DNA of 64,000 nt from Flavobacterium sp. 1355 (GCF_017833415.1 NZ_JAFICC010000008.1:1-64000); one strand, 5' to 3'; shown: positions 18,835 to 26,905, counted from the stretch's first letter. Notes: generated from the letters alone by a model not told the origin. Program-made: numbers and translations.

Positions 18835-20061
18835 TTATACAGCGTTTTGACTAACATTTGGAACTTCAGGAAAAGAATCTTCCAATGCGGTTTGAACATC
18901 ATCTGCCGGATAAATTAGTTTTGTAGTAACTTCCATTTTTATATTTTTTCCTTCAATACCGCTAACAGACAGACTGCGTTCCCAACCAGTAGTTAACATT
19001 CCGTCTTGCTGACCCAAATCGACGCAGGTTACATAATCTGAGTAATTGTAAGGTTTCAATGGTTGGGCAAATAAGGCATTAACAGCATTATGTCCAGCCC
19101 ATTTCCCCAAAAACATTGAGAACTGGCAGGCCATAAGTGAGCTGTTGCCTTCATCATCAACGGGAATATTGGCAACATCTCCGGCTGCAATTACATTTTT
19201 ATATGTTTCTAACTGAAGGTATTTATTTACATGAAGACGTCCCAGTTTATCCTTTTCTCCTTTAAAGAAACTGCATAGCGAACTTGCTACTAATCCAACA
19301 GTAGAAATTACTGTCTGAGAAGGTATAAAGGTTCCGTCGCTTAAAGTTGCTCCATTTGAAGTTACCGCAGCCAGTGAAACGTTAGTGATAGAAGTCACAT
19401 CTTTAGATTTTAAAGTTTCTAAAACATATTTCTGTGCTTCAGGAGAATAATAATTCCCTACCTGATTTGCTTTTTCTATAAGCACAACTTTAAACTCAAT
19501 TGCATCCTGAGAATATCTGCTCCATATTTTCAATGCCTTTTCTTTAATTACTGTTGCTACTTCAAGTCCGGTTAATCCGCTTCCTGCAACTACAAAAGTA
19601 GCAGCGCCTTCGCCATCAAATTTTTTACTTGCCAATTTTATTAAATGGTCTTCCAGTCTTTGAGCACCGTTAAAAGTATCTACATTAAAAGTCTTCTCTA
19701 TGCCCTCAATATTTATTGCTTTTAAAACGCTTCCTGAAGATAATATTAAATAATCATAGCTTAAAATTCTTGATCCGCTCTCGGTTGCAATTGTTACAAG
19801 ATTTTCATCAGGATTGATAATTTCTGCTTTACCATTAATAAATTTAATTCCTAATGGTTTAAAATATTTATTAAGCTCAACTCTTAAACCCTCTAGTGAA
19901 ACCTCATACAATCTTGGGCGAATCGTTAAATATTCATCCATGTTTACTACAGTTACCTCAATTTGATCTTCCTTCTTTAATTCGCGGCTTTGTCTAATTG
20001 CGCTTAAAGCACTCCAAAATCCAGCAAATCCACCTCCAATAATTAATAATTGTTTTTTCAT
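18835..20061 (-). CDS. Type II NADH dehydrogenase-like FAD oxidoreductase
   Basis: A two-dinucleotide-binding-domain flavoprotein of 408 residues. The FAD Rossmann motif is GGGFAG (9-14), the NAD(P)H motif is VAGSGLTGLEVA near 163-174, and the FAD-ribityl site is AAGDVAN near 290. It would transfer electrons from NADH to quinone at the membrane surface without pumping protons. Overall features fit the Ndh/COG1252 group. It is transcribed towards the Rrf2 gene. A palindrome at 20081-20095 lies just upstream of its start. Confidence 0.85.
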   Translation of the reverse strand: MKKQLLIIGGGFAGFWSALSAIRQSRELKKEDQIEVTVVNMDEYLTIRPRLYEVSLEGLRVELNKYFKPLGIKFINGKAEIINPDENLVTIATESGSRILSYDYLILSSGSVLKAINIEGIEKTFNVDTFNGAQRLEDHLIKLASKKFDGEGAATFVVAGSGLTGLEVATVIKEKALKIWSRYSQDAIEFKVVLIEKANQVGNYYSPEAQKYVLETLKSKDVTSITNVSLAAVTSNGATLSDGTFIPSQTVISTVGLVASSLCSFFKGEKDKLGRLHVNKYLQLETYKNVIAAGDVANIPVDDEGNSSLMACQFSMFLGKWAGHNAVNALFAQPLKPYNYSDYVTCVDLGQQDGMLTTGWERSLSVSGIEGKNIKMEVTTKLIYPADDVQTALEDSFPEVPNVSQNAV

Positions 20062-20080
20062 TTTTTTTAATAGATAATTA

Positions 20081-20095
20081 CGATAATATTTATCG
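20081..20095. promoter_or_regulatory. Palindrome upstream of the NADH dehydrogenase gene
   Basis: CGATAA-TAT-TTATCG is a perfect 6+6 palindrome 20 bp before the start codon. The adjacent Rrf2 regulator is the obvious candidate to bind it, but this is inference. Confidence 0.4.
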
Positions 20096-20291
20096 CAAAT
20101 TAAGCAAATTAAAACTATAAAATAAAATTAATCTTACAAAATTAAATAATTATTATTTTTATTATAACCAAATACTTATAAATCAAGCGATAAGTATTGT
20201 GTTCAAGTTTTAATCCTATGATTTAAAAAAGAGGTTAGAAGTTTTCACTAAAGAGAATTCTAATTGCTTTGGATATGGAAAATGACTTATA

Positions 20292-20330
20292 TAAAAAAAC
20301 GGCAATTACTACTGTAGTTGCCGTTTTTTG
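20292..20330 (-). terminator. Terminator after the nucleoid-associated gene
   Basis: CGGCAATTAC / GTAGTTGCCG forms a 10-bp stem (one wobble) flanked by A and T runs on both sides. On the minus strand it ends the gene at 20363-21421. Confidence 0.85.
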
Positions 20331-20362
20331 TTTTAAGTAAGTAATAGAAAATGAATAACTTC

Positions 20363-21421
20363 CTAGCTTTTTTCTTCTTTATTGAAATACACTAAGTAGT
20401 AATACATTTGTTTTTCTTCATCCCAGCCTTTTTCAACAAATTTTTCTGCGCTTTCAGGATTGATAAAATCCATTTTGATCTGAATGTGTGTATCCAGATT
20501 AATGACATTTTTGATCGATTTTCTTGCGTCAGAAACCGCTGCGTTGGCAATTGGAAATGAGGTTACATCTTCGATGCTGTATTTTTCTCCTTTATCAACT
20601 TTATAATTTTTGAATTCAGGAATTAAGTCAGGATTATCCAATACTTCATTTAAGAAATTTTGTTCTTCAAACTGATCATTTTTAGCAAAATAATTCACAG
20701 ACCGGTTCATAAACATTACTTCTTCTTTTTTGTCTTCTGCCGGTAAAACAACATCTTTTGCGAAGTTTTGACAGAATTTCAAGTATTTTTTTGTGATGAA
20801 ATTTTCGTCTTCAAAAGCATCAACAGACAAAAAGTGCTCTAACCAGTAGCGGGCATCATAACGGTTACTGTCTACAGTCAGAATTTTATATCCTTCTTCT
20901 TTTTTATAATTAAAAATCAAACATCCTTTATCAAGTTTGCTTAGGTTAATCCCCTGCTGCAAAATCATTTCAAGGTTACTGTCTTTTTCTTCAAACTGTA
21001 AAAAGTCAGACTGCAATTCGCTTTTAAAAATTCCGATAGCGTCCACTACATTATTATCAATGCTTAAATTTGTCAAATACGTTACATAAACCTCTCCGTT
21101 TTTTATGTGCGGATGATTTGACTGCTCAAATAAATGTGTTGTAATTTTTTTTGAGATCTCTTGTAAATTCCCCGGATTGCTAAAAATCTCAGTAGCGTAC
21201 TTAAACATGTCGTTATAGTCCAAATCCACTTCGTGTGCAAACTGATAATAGTTTTCTTCTTTTTCTCTAAAAGGCTTAAAAAAGTATTCTTTTATCAAAG
21301 GAACAATTTCGTCATTTAAATTAAATGGCTGTTCTGATAAAAAAATGGCTTCGTTTCTGCTTTTGTTCCCTACGCGGTGTATCGCAAGCGTCTCGATGTG
21401 GGTGTTGAATAGGTTGATCAT
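20363..21421 (-). CDS. Nucleoid-associated protein (37-kDa/NdpA family)
   Basis: A protein of 352 residues of the NA37/YejK family. It begins with the family-typical MINLFNTHIETLAIHRVGN and has a long acidic middle. Members bind nucleoid DNA in Enterobacteria, and their role in Flavobacterium is unknown. It is closed by a terminator and preceded by the inverted-repeat-bounded four-helix-bundle gene, which may have inserted upstream of it. Confidence 0.8.
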   Translation of the reverse strand: MINLFNTHIETLAIHRVGNKSRNEAIFLSEQPFNLNDEIVPLIKEYFFKPFREKEENYYQFAHEVDLDYNDMFKYATEIFSNPGNLQEISKKITTHLFEQSNHPHIKNGEVYVTYLTNLSIDNNVVDAIGIFKSELQSDFLQFEEKDSNLEMILQQGINLSKLDKGCLIFNYKKEEGYKILTVDSNRYDARYWLEHFLSVDAFEDENFITKKYLKFCQNFAKDVVLPAEDKKEEVMFMNRSVNYFAKNDQFEEQNFLNEVLDNPDLIPEFKNYKVDKGEKYSIEDVTSFPIANAAVSDARKSIKNVINLDTHIQIKMDFINPESAEKFVEKGWDEEKQMYYYLVYFNKEEKS

Positions 21422-21427
21422 ATTTTT

Positions 21428-21455
21428 AAGGTTCAGAGATACAGAGGTTCAAAGG
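21428..21455 (+). repeat. Left inverted repeat of the four-helix-bundle element
   Basis: A 28-bp arm starting AAGGTTCAGAG and ending GAGGTTCAAAGG. It pairs with the arm at 21898-21925. The same word family occurs at 41410-41450 (GGTTCTGAGG ... GGGACAAAGG). Confidence 0.7.
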
Positions 21456-21463
21456 GACAAAGG

Positions 21464-21823
21464 TTATTTTCTGTCTTTTATTTTTCGAATAAAAGAACTT
21501 AACATTCGTTCTATCTCTCTACTTTCTCCATTTATTTTGTTAAATTGATTTTCGTTGATATATTTTAAATTGAATGAAATTTCCAGCTGAGTCTGTATTT
21601 CAAATAATGAAGAAATTGAAATATTTAAAAATCTCAGATAATCACTATTTCCATCTCTGCCATAACCTTCTGCAATATTGCTTGGAATTGATATGGAACT
21701 TCTTCTAATTTGTGAAGATAGACCATAAATTTCTTCTTTAGGAAATGAATTTGTTAATTGATAAATTTCAGTTACAAGATTCATTGATTTTTGCCAGATT
21801 AAAAGGCCTCTAAAAGTATTCAT
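21464..21823 (-). CDS. Four-helix-bundle protein (23S rRNA IVS-type)
   Basis: A protein of 119 residues with the family landmarks FRGLLIWQKSMNLV, SSQIRRSSISIPSNIAEG and YLRFLNISISS. Members were first found in intervening sequences inside 23S rRNA genes, and related proteins (bAvd) serve diversity-generating retroelements. No rRNA gene and no reverse transcriptase is near, so this is an orphan copy. It is enclosed by two 28-bp inverted arms about 500 bp apart, which makes it look like a small mobile cassette. Its activity is unknown. Confidence 0.85.
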   Translation of the reverse strand: MNTFRGLLIWQKSMNLVTEIYQLTNSFPKEEIYGLSSQIRRSSISIPSNIAEGYGRDGNSDYLRFLNISISSLFEIQTQLEISFNLKYINENQFNKINGESREIERMLSSFIRKIKDRK

Positions 21824-21897
21824 GTTTTTGTGTTTAAAAAATTAAGCACAAAACTAAAAATATTCCTACATTTTAAATCAAAGATTTAAAATAAAAA

Positions 21898-21925
21898 CCT
21901 TTGAACCTTTGTTGCTCTGAACCTT
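21898..21925 (-). repeat. Right inverted repeat of the four-helix-bundle element
   Basis: CCTTTGAACCTTTG ... CTCTGAACCTT is the reverse complement of the left arm at 21428-21455 with a few changes in the middle. Further CTTTGAACCTTT copies follow up to 21937. Confidence 0.7.
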
Positions 21926-21937
21926 TGAACCTTTCCT

Positions 21938-22477
21938 CTAATTCCAATTCTCCTCAAATCCGTAATCTTCGAAACTGTCGTCACCTTCGAACATATCAAG
22001 ATCATCTTCGTCTAAATCATCTTCAAATTCTCCGTAGATATCATCGTGCATATCTGCTTCGAAGTTTTTTTCAGTTGCTTCATCAGGCATTTCTCCATGT
22101 GCGAATAAAGTTTCAGGATAAATTGCGCCAGCAGATTCTTCTTCAATAGCGGCTAATTCAACTAAGAAAGTCCACATACTGATGAAATCGTAAACGTAGA
22201 TAATTTTGGTGTTTTCTTTGTCTAAAATAGAAGATAATGGGTAATCGCTCATAGTACGCTGTTCTCCCGGAACATCACCTGTATCAAAAAGCGGAATTTC
22301 ATCCTCCTGATTCCAGGTATCGTCGCAAGTGTAAAACGAAGCTACTTCTGATCCGTCAAAACCGAAAGCGTTGAAGATCGCATTATGTAAATCTTCCAGA
22401 GTATCATCTTCAAGAATTGCAATGTCTCTAAAAATATCTTCTTCGGCGTCTAGAATTACTCTAAATTTATAAACCAT
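21938..22477 (-). CDS. IS1096 passenger TnpR-like / pRiA4b ORF3-like protein
   Basis: A protein of 179 residues. The N-terminal half (MVYKFRVILDAEEDIFRDIAI, TLEDLHNAIFNAFGFD) matches the plasmid pRiA4b ORF-3/IS1096 passenger family. The C-terminal 50 residues are strongly acidic (DDLDEDDLDMF). Despite the family name, no transposase is near and the gene stands alone, as it does in many Flavobacterium genomes. Its function is unknown. Confidence 0.75.
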   Translation of the reverse strand: MVYKFRVILDAEEDIFRDIAILEDDTLEDLHNAIFNAFGFDGSEVASFYTCDDTWNQEDEIPLFDTGDVPGEQRTMSDYPLSSILDKENTKIIYVYDFISMWTFLVELAAIEEESAGAIYPETLFAHGEMPDEATEKNFEADMHDDIYGEFEDDLDEDDLDMFEGDDSFEDYGFEENWN

Positions 22478-22569
22478 AATCTTTGTTTTTATTGAGAGGT
22501 CAAAGGTAAAATATAAAAAACGAAATACGAATTATGAATTACGATTTGTTGAAAAGATTTTTCTTTTAT

Positions 22570-22735
22570 CAGGCTGAGCGAAGCCGAATGTAAGGCTGAG
22601 CCTAGTCAAATGTCAGGCTGAGCAAAGTTGAATATCAGCTGAGCGAAGTCGAATGTCAGGCTGAGCGAAGTCGAATGTCAGGCTGAGCGAAGTCGAAGCC
22701 CGGTTCCAGTTAACAAGCCTTCGACTTCGCTCAGG
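22570..22735. repeat. Tandem 22-bp repeat array with terminal inverted copy
   Basis: About six degenerate copies of CAGGCTGAGCGAAGTCGAAT stand head to tail. The last unit (22683-22698) is perfectly complementary over 16 bp to CTTCGACTTCGCTCAG at 22719-22734, giving a strong hairpin. The outer copies have diverged more than the inner ones. The array lies between the gene at 21938 and the HPP gene. Confidence 0.9.
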
Positions 22736-22760
22736 AAGACAGTTGTGTTCGGGAAAATTA

Positions 22761-23360
22761 CTATTTTCGAGCCAGTCGTTTTCTGATCTTATGATAATGT
22801 TTATGATAAGTGCTATGGCTCGGATAGCTTCTGCTTGAAGTCATATTATTAAAAATCAAAGCCGTCAGAAACAAAATCAAAACGCCAACCAAAACAGGAG
22901 ACAATACATACATATAGCCCAAAGCCTTTATTTTGTCAGAACCGATAACAGCAATAAGAGCTGTTGCGCCCCCGGGCGGATGCAGGGTTTTGGTTATCTG
23001 CATTAAAATAATGGCAAGAGAAACCGCAAGCGGGGCCGCAATCCAGATAATATCCGGAGCCAGTTTGTGAACTGTAACCCCTATAAGTGCCGAAACTAAA
23101 TGTCCGCCAATTAAATTTCGCGGCTGAGAAAAAGGACTTTGAATAATGCCGTAAACCAAAACGCTGGAAGCTCCAAAAGAGCCAATTAAGTAAACCGCAT
23201 CATTGCCAGAAAAATGTATAGACTGAATATAAGCCAGAATTCCGATGCCGACAAAAGACCCTAAGAAAGACCAAAAATGCTCTTTATAATCTACTAAAGT
23301 TTCTTTATAAAGAATGTAACGTGTTTTGCGATATCCTCTTTTTATTTTTTGAACAGGCAT
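22761..23360 (-). CDS. HPP family membrane protein
   Basis: An integral membrane protein of 199 residues with about four or five helices and the diagnostic LHPPGGATAL motif near residue 127. Some family members in cyanobacteria and plants take part in nitrite transport, but the substrate here is unknown. It is transcribed after the ClC gene with an 83-bp gap, so the pair could be one transcription unit. Confidence 0.88.
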   Translation of the reverse strand: MPVQKIKRGYRKTRYILYKETLVDYKEHFWSFLGSFVGIGILAYIQSIHFSGNDAVYLIGSFGASSVLVYGIIQSPFSQPRNLIGGHLVSALIGVTVHKLAPDIIWIAAPLAVSLAIILMQITKTLHPPGGATALIAVIGSDKIKALGYMYVLSPVLVGVLILFLTALIFNNMTSSRSYPSHSTYHKHYHKIRKRLARK

Positions 23361-23443
23361 GGTAACTTACTATTTGTTGTGGTATTTTTTGTCACAGGTT
23401 TAAAAGATTACCCTGTGCAATTATTCAGAATCAGTATTATGTT

Positions 23444-24724
23444 TTATTTTATTAAGCCCGGAGAATAGGTATAAACCGTGTGAGGATAAATCATTTTTGC
23501 TGTGTATTTGGAAATCAGGCAAACAGCCAAAATCGGAAAAAACAAAGTATAATCATTCGTCAGGCCGCAAACCAAAAATATTGCTGTAAACGGTGCATGA
23601 ATACTGGCGCTTAAAACTGCCGCCATCCCGATAATCATAAAATTCACCGGAATTACATCTACATGAAAGAAAGTATTTAAAATTGATGCCAATAATAATC
23701 CTAAAAATGCTCCAATAAAAAGGCTAGGGGCAAAAACACCGCCATCACCACCGGAGGCCAATGTAATCGACGTCACAATAGGTTTTAAAAGTAAAATTCC
23801 AATAAAAGTAAAAGCCAACGTTACAGTCAGCGGAAGTTCTGAAGAATGAGCAAAAATGCCTTTTATAGCGTGGTATCCTTCTCCGTATAATTGCGGAAAA
23901 ACAAAAAGCGAAATACTTAAAACCGCTGATCCTAAAATGATTTTATAATAATGAGTATCGATTTTTCCGAATTGAGATTTAAAGAATAAAACACAACGCG
24001 TTAAATAAACCGAATTTATTCCGGCCAAAATTCCCAAAAGAATAAAATACGGAATCGCTTTTAAATGCCACGTTGTTATGGAAACAGCAAATAAAGGTCC
24101 TTCTTTTAAAATAGTAAGCAAACCAAAAGCAATTGAAACAGCAATAACATTCGAAATAATAAAAGCACGCGTCACTTTTCGTGAAATAACTTCAAGAGCA
24201 AATAAAATTCCCGCGATCGGACTGCTGAATAATGCAGTAACCCCTGCCGCAACACCTGCACAGATTAATTCGGTTTTGTATTGGCGAAAAACGTTTTCTT
24301 TTTGTTGCGCTACAGAGCCAATTGTAGCAGTAGCCACAACTGTAGAAACTTCGATTCCGGTTGATCCGCCAAAAATAACAGTCAATAATCCGTTTATAAA
24401 GTGCGATGGGATTTTATAAGAAGGCAGGTTTTTTGAGGTTGATCCGGTACTTTCAAAAACCTCTTTGATGCCTTTGTTTTCTTTCTTTTTAAAAAGGTAT
24501 TGTCTCAGAAAATAAATGACTGATAAACCAAAAACAGGAAAAATGATATAAAAAACAGGATTTACCGAGACTTCATGAAAAAAGATCTCTTCGTAATATT
24601 CAGTGATTTTTTTTAGCGAAATTCCGAGAAAGGCTGAAAGGAAGCCAATTAAAATAGAAACAATAACTAATTTTCGGAATTTAATGAATTGATGATTCTT
24701 TTTGATTTGCGCCGTTTTGTTCAT
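23444..24724 (-). CDS. ClC-family anion channel/transporter with altered filter
   Basis: A membrane protein of 426 residues with the ClC fold. The gating Glu region is GIEVST (123-128) where the family usually has G(K/R)EGP. The C-terminal filter GGDGGVFAPS (325-334) fits GxFxP. The first filter segment, normally GSGIP with the chloride-coordinating Ser, reads NKGIK (83-87). It therefore keeps Glu125 but lacks the usual Ser-Pro signature, so ion selectivity cannot be assumed. No CBS domains are present. Confidence 0.88.
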   Translation of the reverse strand: MNKTAQIKKNHQFIKFRKLVIVSILIGFLSAFLGISLKKITEYYEEIFFHEVSVNPVFYIIFPVFGLSVIYFLRQYLFKKKENKGIKEVFESTGSTSKNLPSYKIPSHFINGLLTVIFGGSTGIEVSTVVATATIGSVAQQKENVFRQYKTELICAGVAAGVTALFSSPIAGILFALEVISRKVTRAFIISNVIAVSIAFGLLTILKEGPLFAVSITTWHLKAIPYFILLGILAGINSVYLTRCVLFFKSQFGKIDTHYYKIILGSAVLSISLFVFPQLYGEGYHAIKGIFAHSSELPLTVTLAFTFIGILLLKPIVTSITLASGGDGGVFAPSLFIGAFLGLLLASILNTFFHVDVIPVNFMIIGMAAVLSASIHAPFTAIFLVCGLTNDYTLFFPILAVCLISKYTAKMIYPHTVYTYSPGLIK

Positions 24725-24959
24725 CAGAAGTGAATTTGGATTCGCATTTTTTTTATGCGGATTACAAAATTAAGAATCAAAATCGGTTTAAAATAGGAAA
24801 TCTTCAATTTAGTATGTTAAATTCAGTATAAACAAGAAAATTCTTTCAGTGTATTTTTTAGTTACATACTGATTATATATTGTCACAAAAGTGGAAACAA
24901 TAAAGTTTAAATAAGAAAGCCCAAAACCTCATAACCAGTTCCTGAGAACTTATTAAAAC
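24725..24959. other. Intergenic region upstream of ClC
   Basis: TAATTTTG read on the minus strand (24765-24772) is a good -7 element for the ClC gene. A small CGCAT / ATGCG stem (24743-24759) lies in its 5' leader. I see nothing resembling a known riboswitch. Confidence 0.45.
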
Positions 24960-25637
24960 TCAAAATTGGGAATTAATTCTAATAGAAGCTTTCACTAACG
25001 CTATTGCTTTTATACTGCTCAGTGGGAATTCTACAGGCTGATAGTCTGAATTTTGAGGCACAAGCCTAACAAACGAATCCTGATCTGATTGTTGTATATA
25101 TCTGGTAAAAAAGAAATCATCTCCATCTTTACTGATGTAGATCAGATACATTTCACCCCAAATAATATTTTCCGGATTATTTATTTTTTTATAGGCTAAG
25201 ATATCGCCGCTTCTTAATAAAGGATACATGCTGTTGCCTGCAATGTATAATGCACCATCACAATCTGTAATTTTGGGTATACCAATGTATTCTAACGGAA
25301 CTTGATTTTTATTTTTCCCAAATAAATCTTTAATACCTTCAGCTGTACTAATATCATAAAGCGGAATGTTAAAATTGCCGTCTTCACTATCTTTTTTCTG
25401 ACTGTAATAAATATCTTCTTCAGTCAAAGTATTAATCTTTAGCATATTTCCGTTGCCGGTAAGAAGCCATTCGGCATTAAGATCTGGATAATAATGTAAT
25501 ATTTTACCTGCTTTATCAGTGCCCATATTACTGCTATTGTCTAAGAATTTATTCGAAAAGCCTAGCTGTCGGCAAAATTTATATCGAGTGATCCCTTTGT
25601 GGTCAATAAACTCCTTCACTCTTTCGGTCGCTCCCAT
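24960..25637 (-). CDS. Phage-type repressor, HTH plus S24-like domain
   Basis: A CI/LexA-like repressor of 225 residues. The N-terminal HTH lies at about 1-55 (FIDHKGITRYKFCRQLGF). The S24 domain at about 90-215 has the Ser of the GNSMYP motif (Ser136). The catalytic Lys expected in the VKR-type motif is replaced: the segment reads FFTRYI (Thr178-Arg179). Self-cleavage is therefore unlikely as judged from sequence. Divergent from it is a small HTH gene, with two palindromes between them at 25653-25696. No other phage genes are adjacent. It is probably a domesticated or stand-alone switch. Confidence 0.85.
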   Translation of the reverse strand: MGATERVKEFIDHKGITRYKFCRQLGFSNKFLDNSSNMGTDKAGKILHYYPDLNAEWLLTGNGNMLKINTLTEEDIYYSQKKDSEDGNFNIPLYDISTAEGIKDLFGKNKNQVPLEYIGIPKITDCDGALYIAGNSMYPLLRSGDILAYKKINNPENIIWGEMYLIYISKDGDDFFFTRYIQQSDQDSFVRLVPQNSDYQPVEFPLSSIKAIALVKASIRINSQF

Positions 25638-25652
25638 GAAATAAAATTATTT

Positions 25653-25664
25653 GTAAAATTTTAC
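25653..25664. promoter_or_regulatory. Operator-like palindrome O1
   Basis: GTAAAATTTTAC is a perfect 12-bp palindrome 16 bp upstream of the repressor ATG. It overlaps the place where the repressor's own -7 element would lie on the minus strand. Confidence 0.65.
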
Positions 25665-25676
25665 GTTAAAAATTTG

Positions 25677-25705
25677 TTTGCTTGTAAGATTTTACACTAC
25701 CTTTG
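25677..25705 (+). promoter_or_regulatory. Promoter of the Cro-like gene
   Basis: The -33 TTTG (25677-25680) and -7 TACCTTTG (25698-25705) are separated by 17 bp, a full Bacteroidota promoter. The start codon at 25743 is 37 bp downstream. Confidence 0.7.
25683..25696. promoter_or_regulatory. Operator-like palindrome O2
   Basis: TGTAAGATTTTACA shares the same core with one mismatch pair. Its centre is 31 bp from the centre of O1, about three helical turns. It lies between the TTTG at 25677-25680 and the TACCTTTG at 25698-25705, so a bound protein would block the rightward promoter. Confidence 0.7.
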
Positions 25706-25742
25706 TCCCGTGTTTAGTACAAACAATTTAAATTGTAAAAAT

Positions 25743-25937
25743 ATGAAAACTAAAGCAAGTTATAATCAAGATCTATTAAAGATTATTCACGAAAAGTATG
25801 GTTTTTCTTACGACTATATCAGGAAGAGTATTAGAGGCGACCGGGTTGGTTTAACAAGTGATATAATAAAGAACGAATACAATGTGCTATATCGCGAAGT
25901 AAAGAATGCGATAGAAAGCAGATTTAGAAAAATATAA
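25743..25937 (+). CDS. Small Cro-like HTH protein
   Basis: A basic protein of 64 residues. YGFSYDYIRKSIRGDRVG fits the second and third helices of a phage-type HTH. I chose the ATG at 25743 because the longer frame (from 25599) would start upstream of the promoter at 25698-25705 and cross the operators. It is divergent from the repressor, as cro is from cI. There is no sequence-level match I can name. Confidence 0.7.
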   Translation: MKTKASYNQDLLKIIHEKYGFSYDYIRKSIRGDRVGLTSDIIKNEYNVLYREVKNAIESRFRKI

Positions 25938-26523
25938 TACCTCCAGAATACCAGCCAATCTCCCTATAATAATTTCCAATTACAGAGCATTTTTTACAAT
26001 TTAAATATTAAAGCTACGGATGAAACTCAAACCGAGGTTTGCAAATCCTGCTATTAGTGATTTTTGATGCCCTGTTTGTAAAAACGGAGCGTCAAAAACA
26101 TGCTTAAGTGCTTGTACAGTAGTATAATGGTACAAACCTGACAGTATAAAAAAAGATTGTAAAATTATTGGAAAAAGCAACAAGCGACTATCTCAAATCT
26201 TTGGATAAAATACCATTTCGCCGCTGTTATTTCTTAAAAACAAAAAAATCACTGTAGTATAAGCGGCAGCAAACTGCCCGTTTGACTGCGCGATGGCATA
26301 AAGAAACAAATATCTTTTAACATTATCAAATTATAATATAGAAAACATGAAAAAATAATATGAGTAAACGGTATAAAACGCCATAAGGCGGTATATAAAC
26401 ATCAGGTCTGTTGCAGCAGCGAAAATAAATGCTGCAAATTACTCAGGACAACCCTGCAGGATTCAAATAACATATTGGCTTACAAAAAAAGAGCTTAAAA
26501 TATTAAATTAAAAAAAGAATAAA
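25938..26523. other. Hairpin-rich non-coding region
   Basis: This 586-bp stretch lacks a convincing gene. It holds four inverted repeats: CAAACC/GGTTTG (26028-26041), a 17-bp stem with a 4-nt loop (26061-26098), TTGTAC/GTACAA (26112-26135) and GCAGCAAAC/GTTTGACTGC (26263-26291). The last 20 bp are shared with the sequence before the second surface-protein gene. A small minus-strand reading frame at 26001-26183 crosses the first two hairpins and is not credible. Confidence 0.7.
26061..26098. repeat. Long perfect-loop hairpin
   Basis: TTTTTGATGC at the left pairs with GCGTCAAAAA at the right, and the inner CTGTTT pairs with AAACGG, with a GTAA loop. There are 17 positions per arm, with two wobbles and one mismatch. 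There is no T-run after either arm beyond the stem itself, so it does not look like a simple terminator. Confidence 0.75.
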
Positions 26524-26905
26524 ATGAAAAAGAAATTTAAACTCTTTGCATTTATTGCATTAATGACAACGTATTACAGTAATGCCCAAATGGGTATCAA
26601 TACCAAATTTCCGGATGCGAGTGCGGCACTTGAGGTAAAATCTCCCGACAATACAAAAGGCGTATTAATACCACGCTCTACAACAGCACAAATAAACGCC
26701 ATTCCGTTACCGGCAGAAGGGTTAATTGTGTATGACACTACACAGCACTGTTTCTTGCAGAACGCAGGTACATCGGCCATTCCTAAGTGGGTGCCTTTGG
26801 TAAATGCAGCAGATAACGGATTGACAACAGCAGGCGGTAAAATGCAACTGGGTGGAACATTAACAAAACCTACTGCTTTGACAACTACGGCAGCCAATAC
26901 TCTGG
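26502..26905 (+). repeat. Direct repeat copy 1 (surface-protein 5' cassette)
   Basis: About 404 bp, from 22 bp before the ATG to codon about 127, are nearly identical to 27522-27925 (offset 1020 bp, about ten differences). Similarity stops abruptly after AATACTCTGGC. Confidence 0.9.

Larger units (their letters stand above)
20062..20362. other. Intergenic region with promoter palindrome and terminator
   Basis: This 301-bp gap holds the ndh promoter side on the left and a terminator on the right. No open reading frame or other structure is apparent between them. Confidence 0.6.

Noticed and set aside
21464-21823. Diversity-generating retroelement accessory gene
   Set aside because: The protein family fits, but there is no reverse transcriptase, template repeat or variable repeat in the window.
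22570-22735. CRISPR array
   Set aside because: The repeats are contiguous 22-bp units with no spacers, they are degenerate, and no cas gene is near.
24725-24800. Fluoride riboswitch upstream of ClC
   Set aside because: The leader has only a small CGCAT/ATGCG stem and lacks the conserved fluoride-aptamer sequence.
25599-25742. Upstream extension of the Cro-like protein
   Set aside because: It would start inside the repressor gene, before the promoter, and run through both operators.
26001-26183. 60-codon minus-strand reading frame
   Set aside because: It lies over two hairpins, has no promoter or start context, and its translation resembles no known protein.
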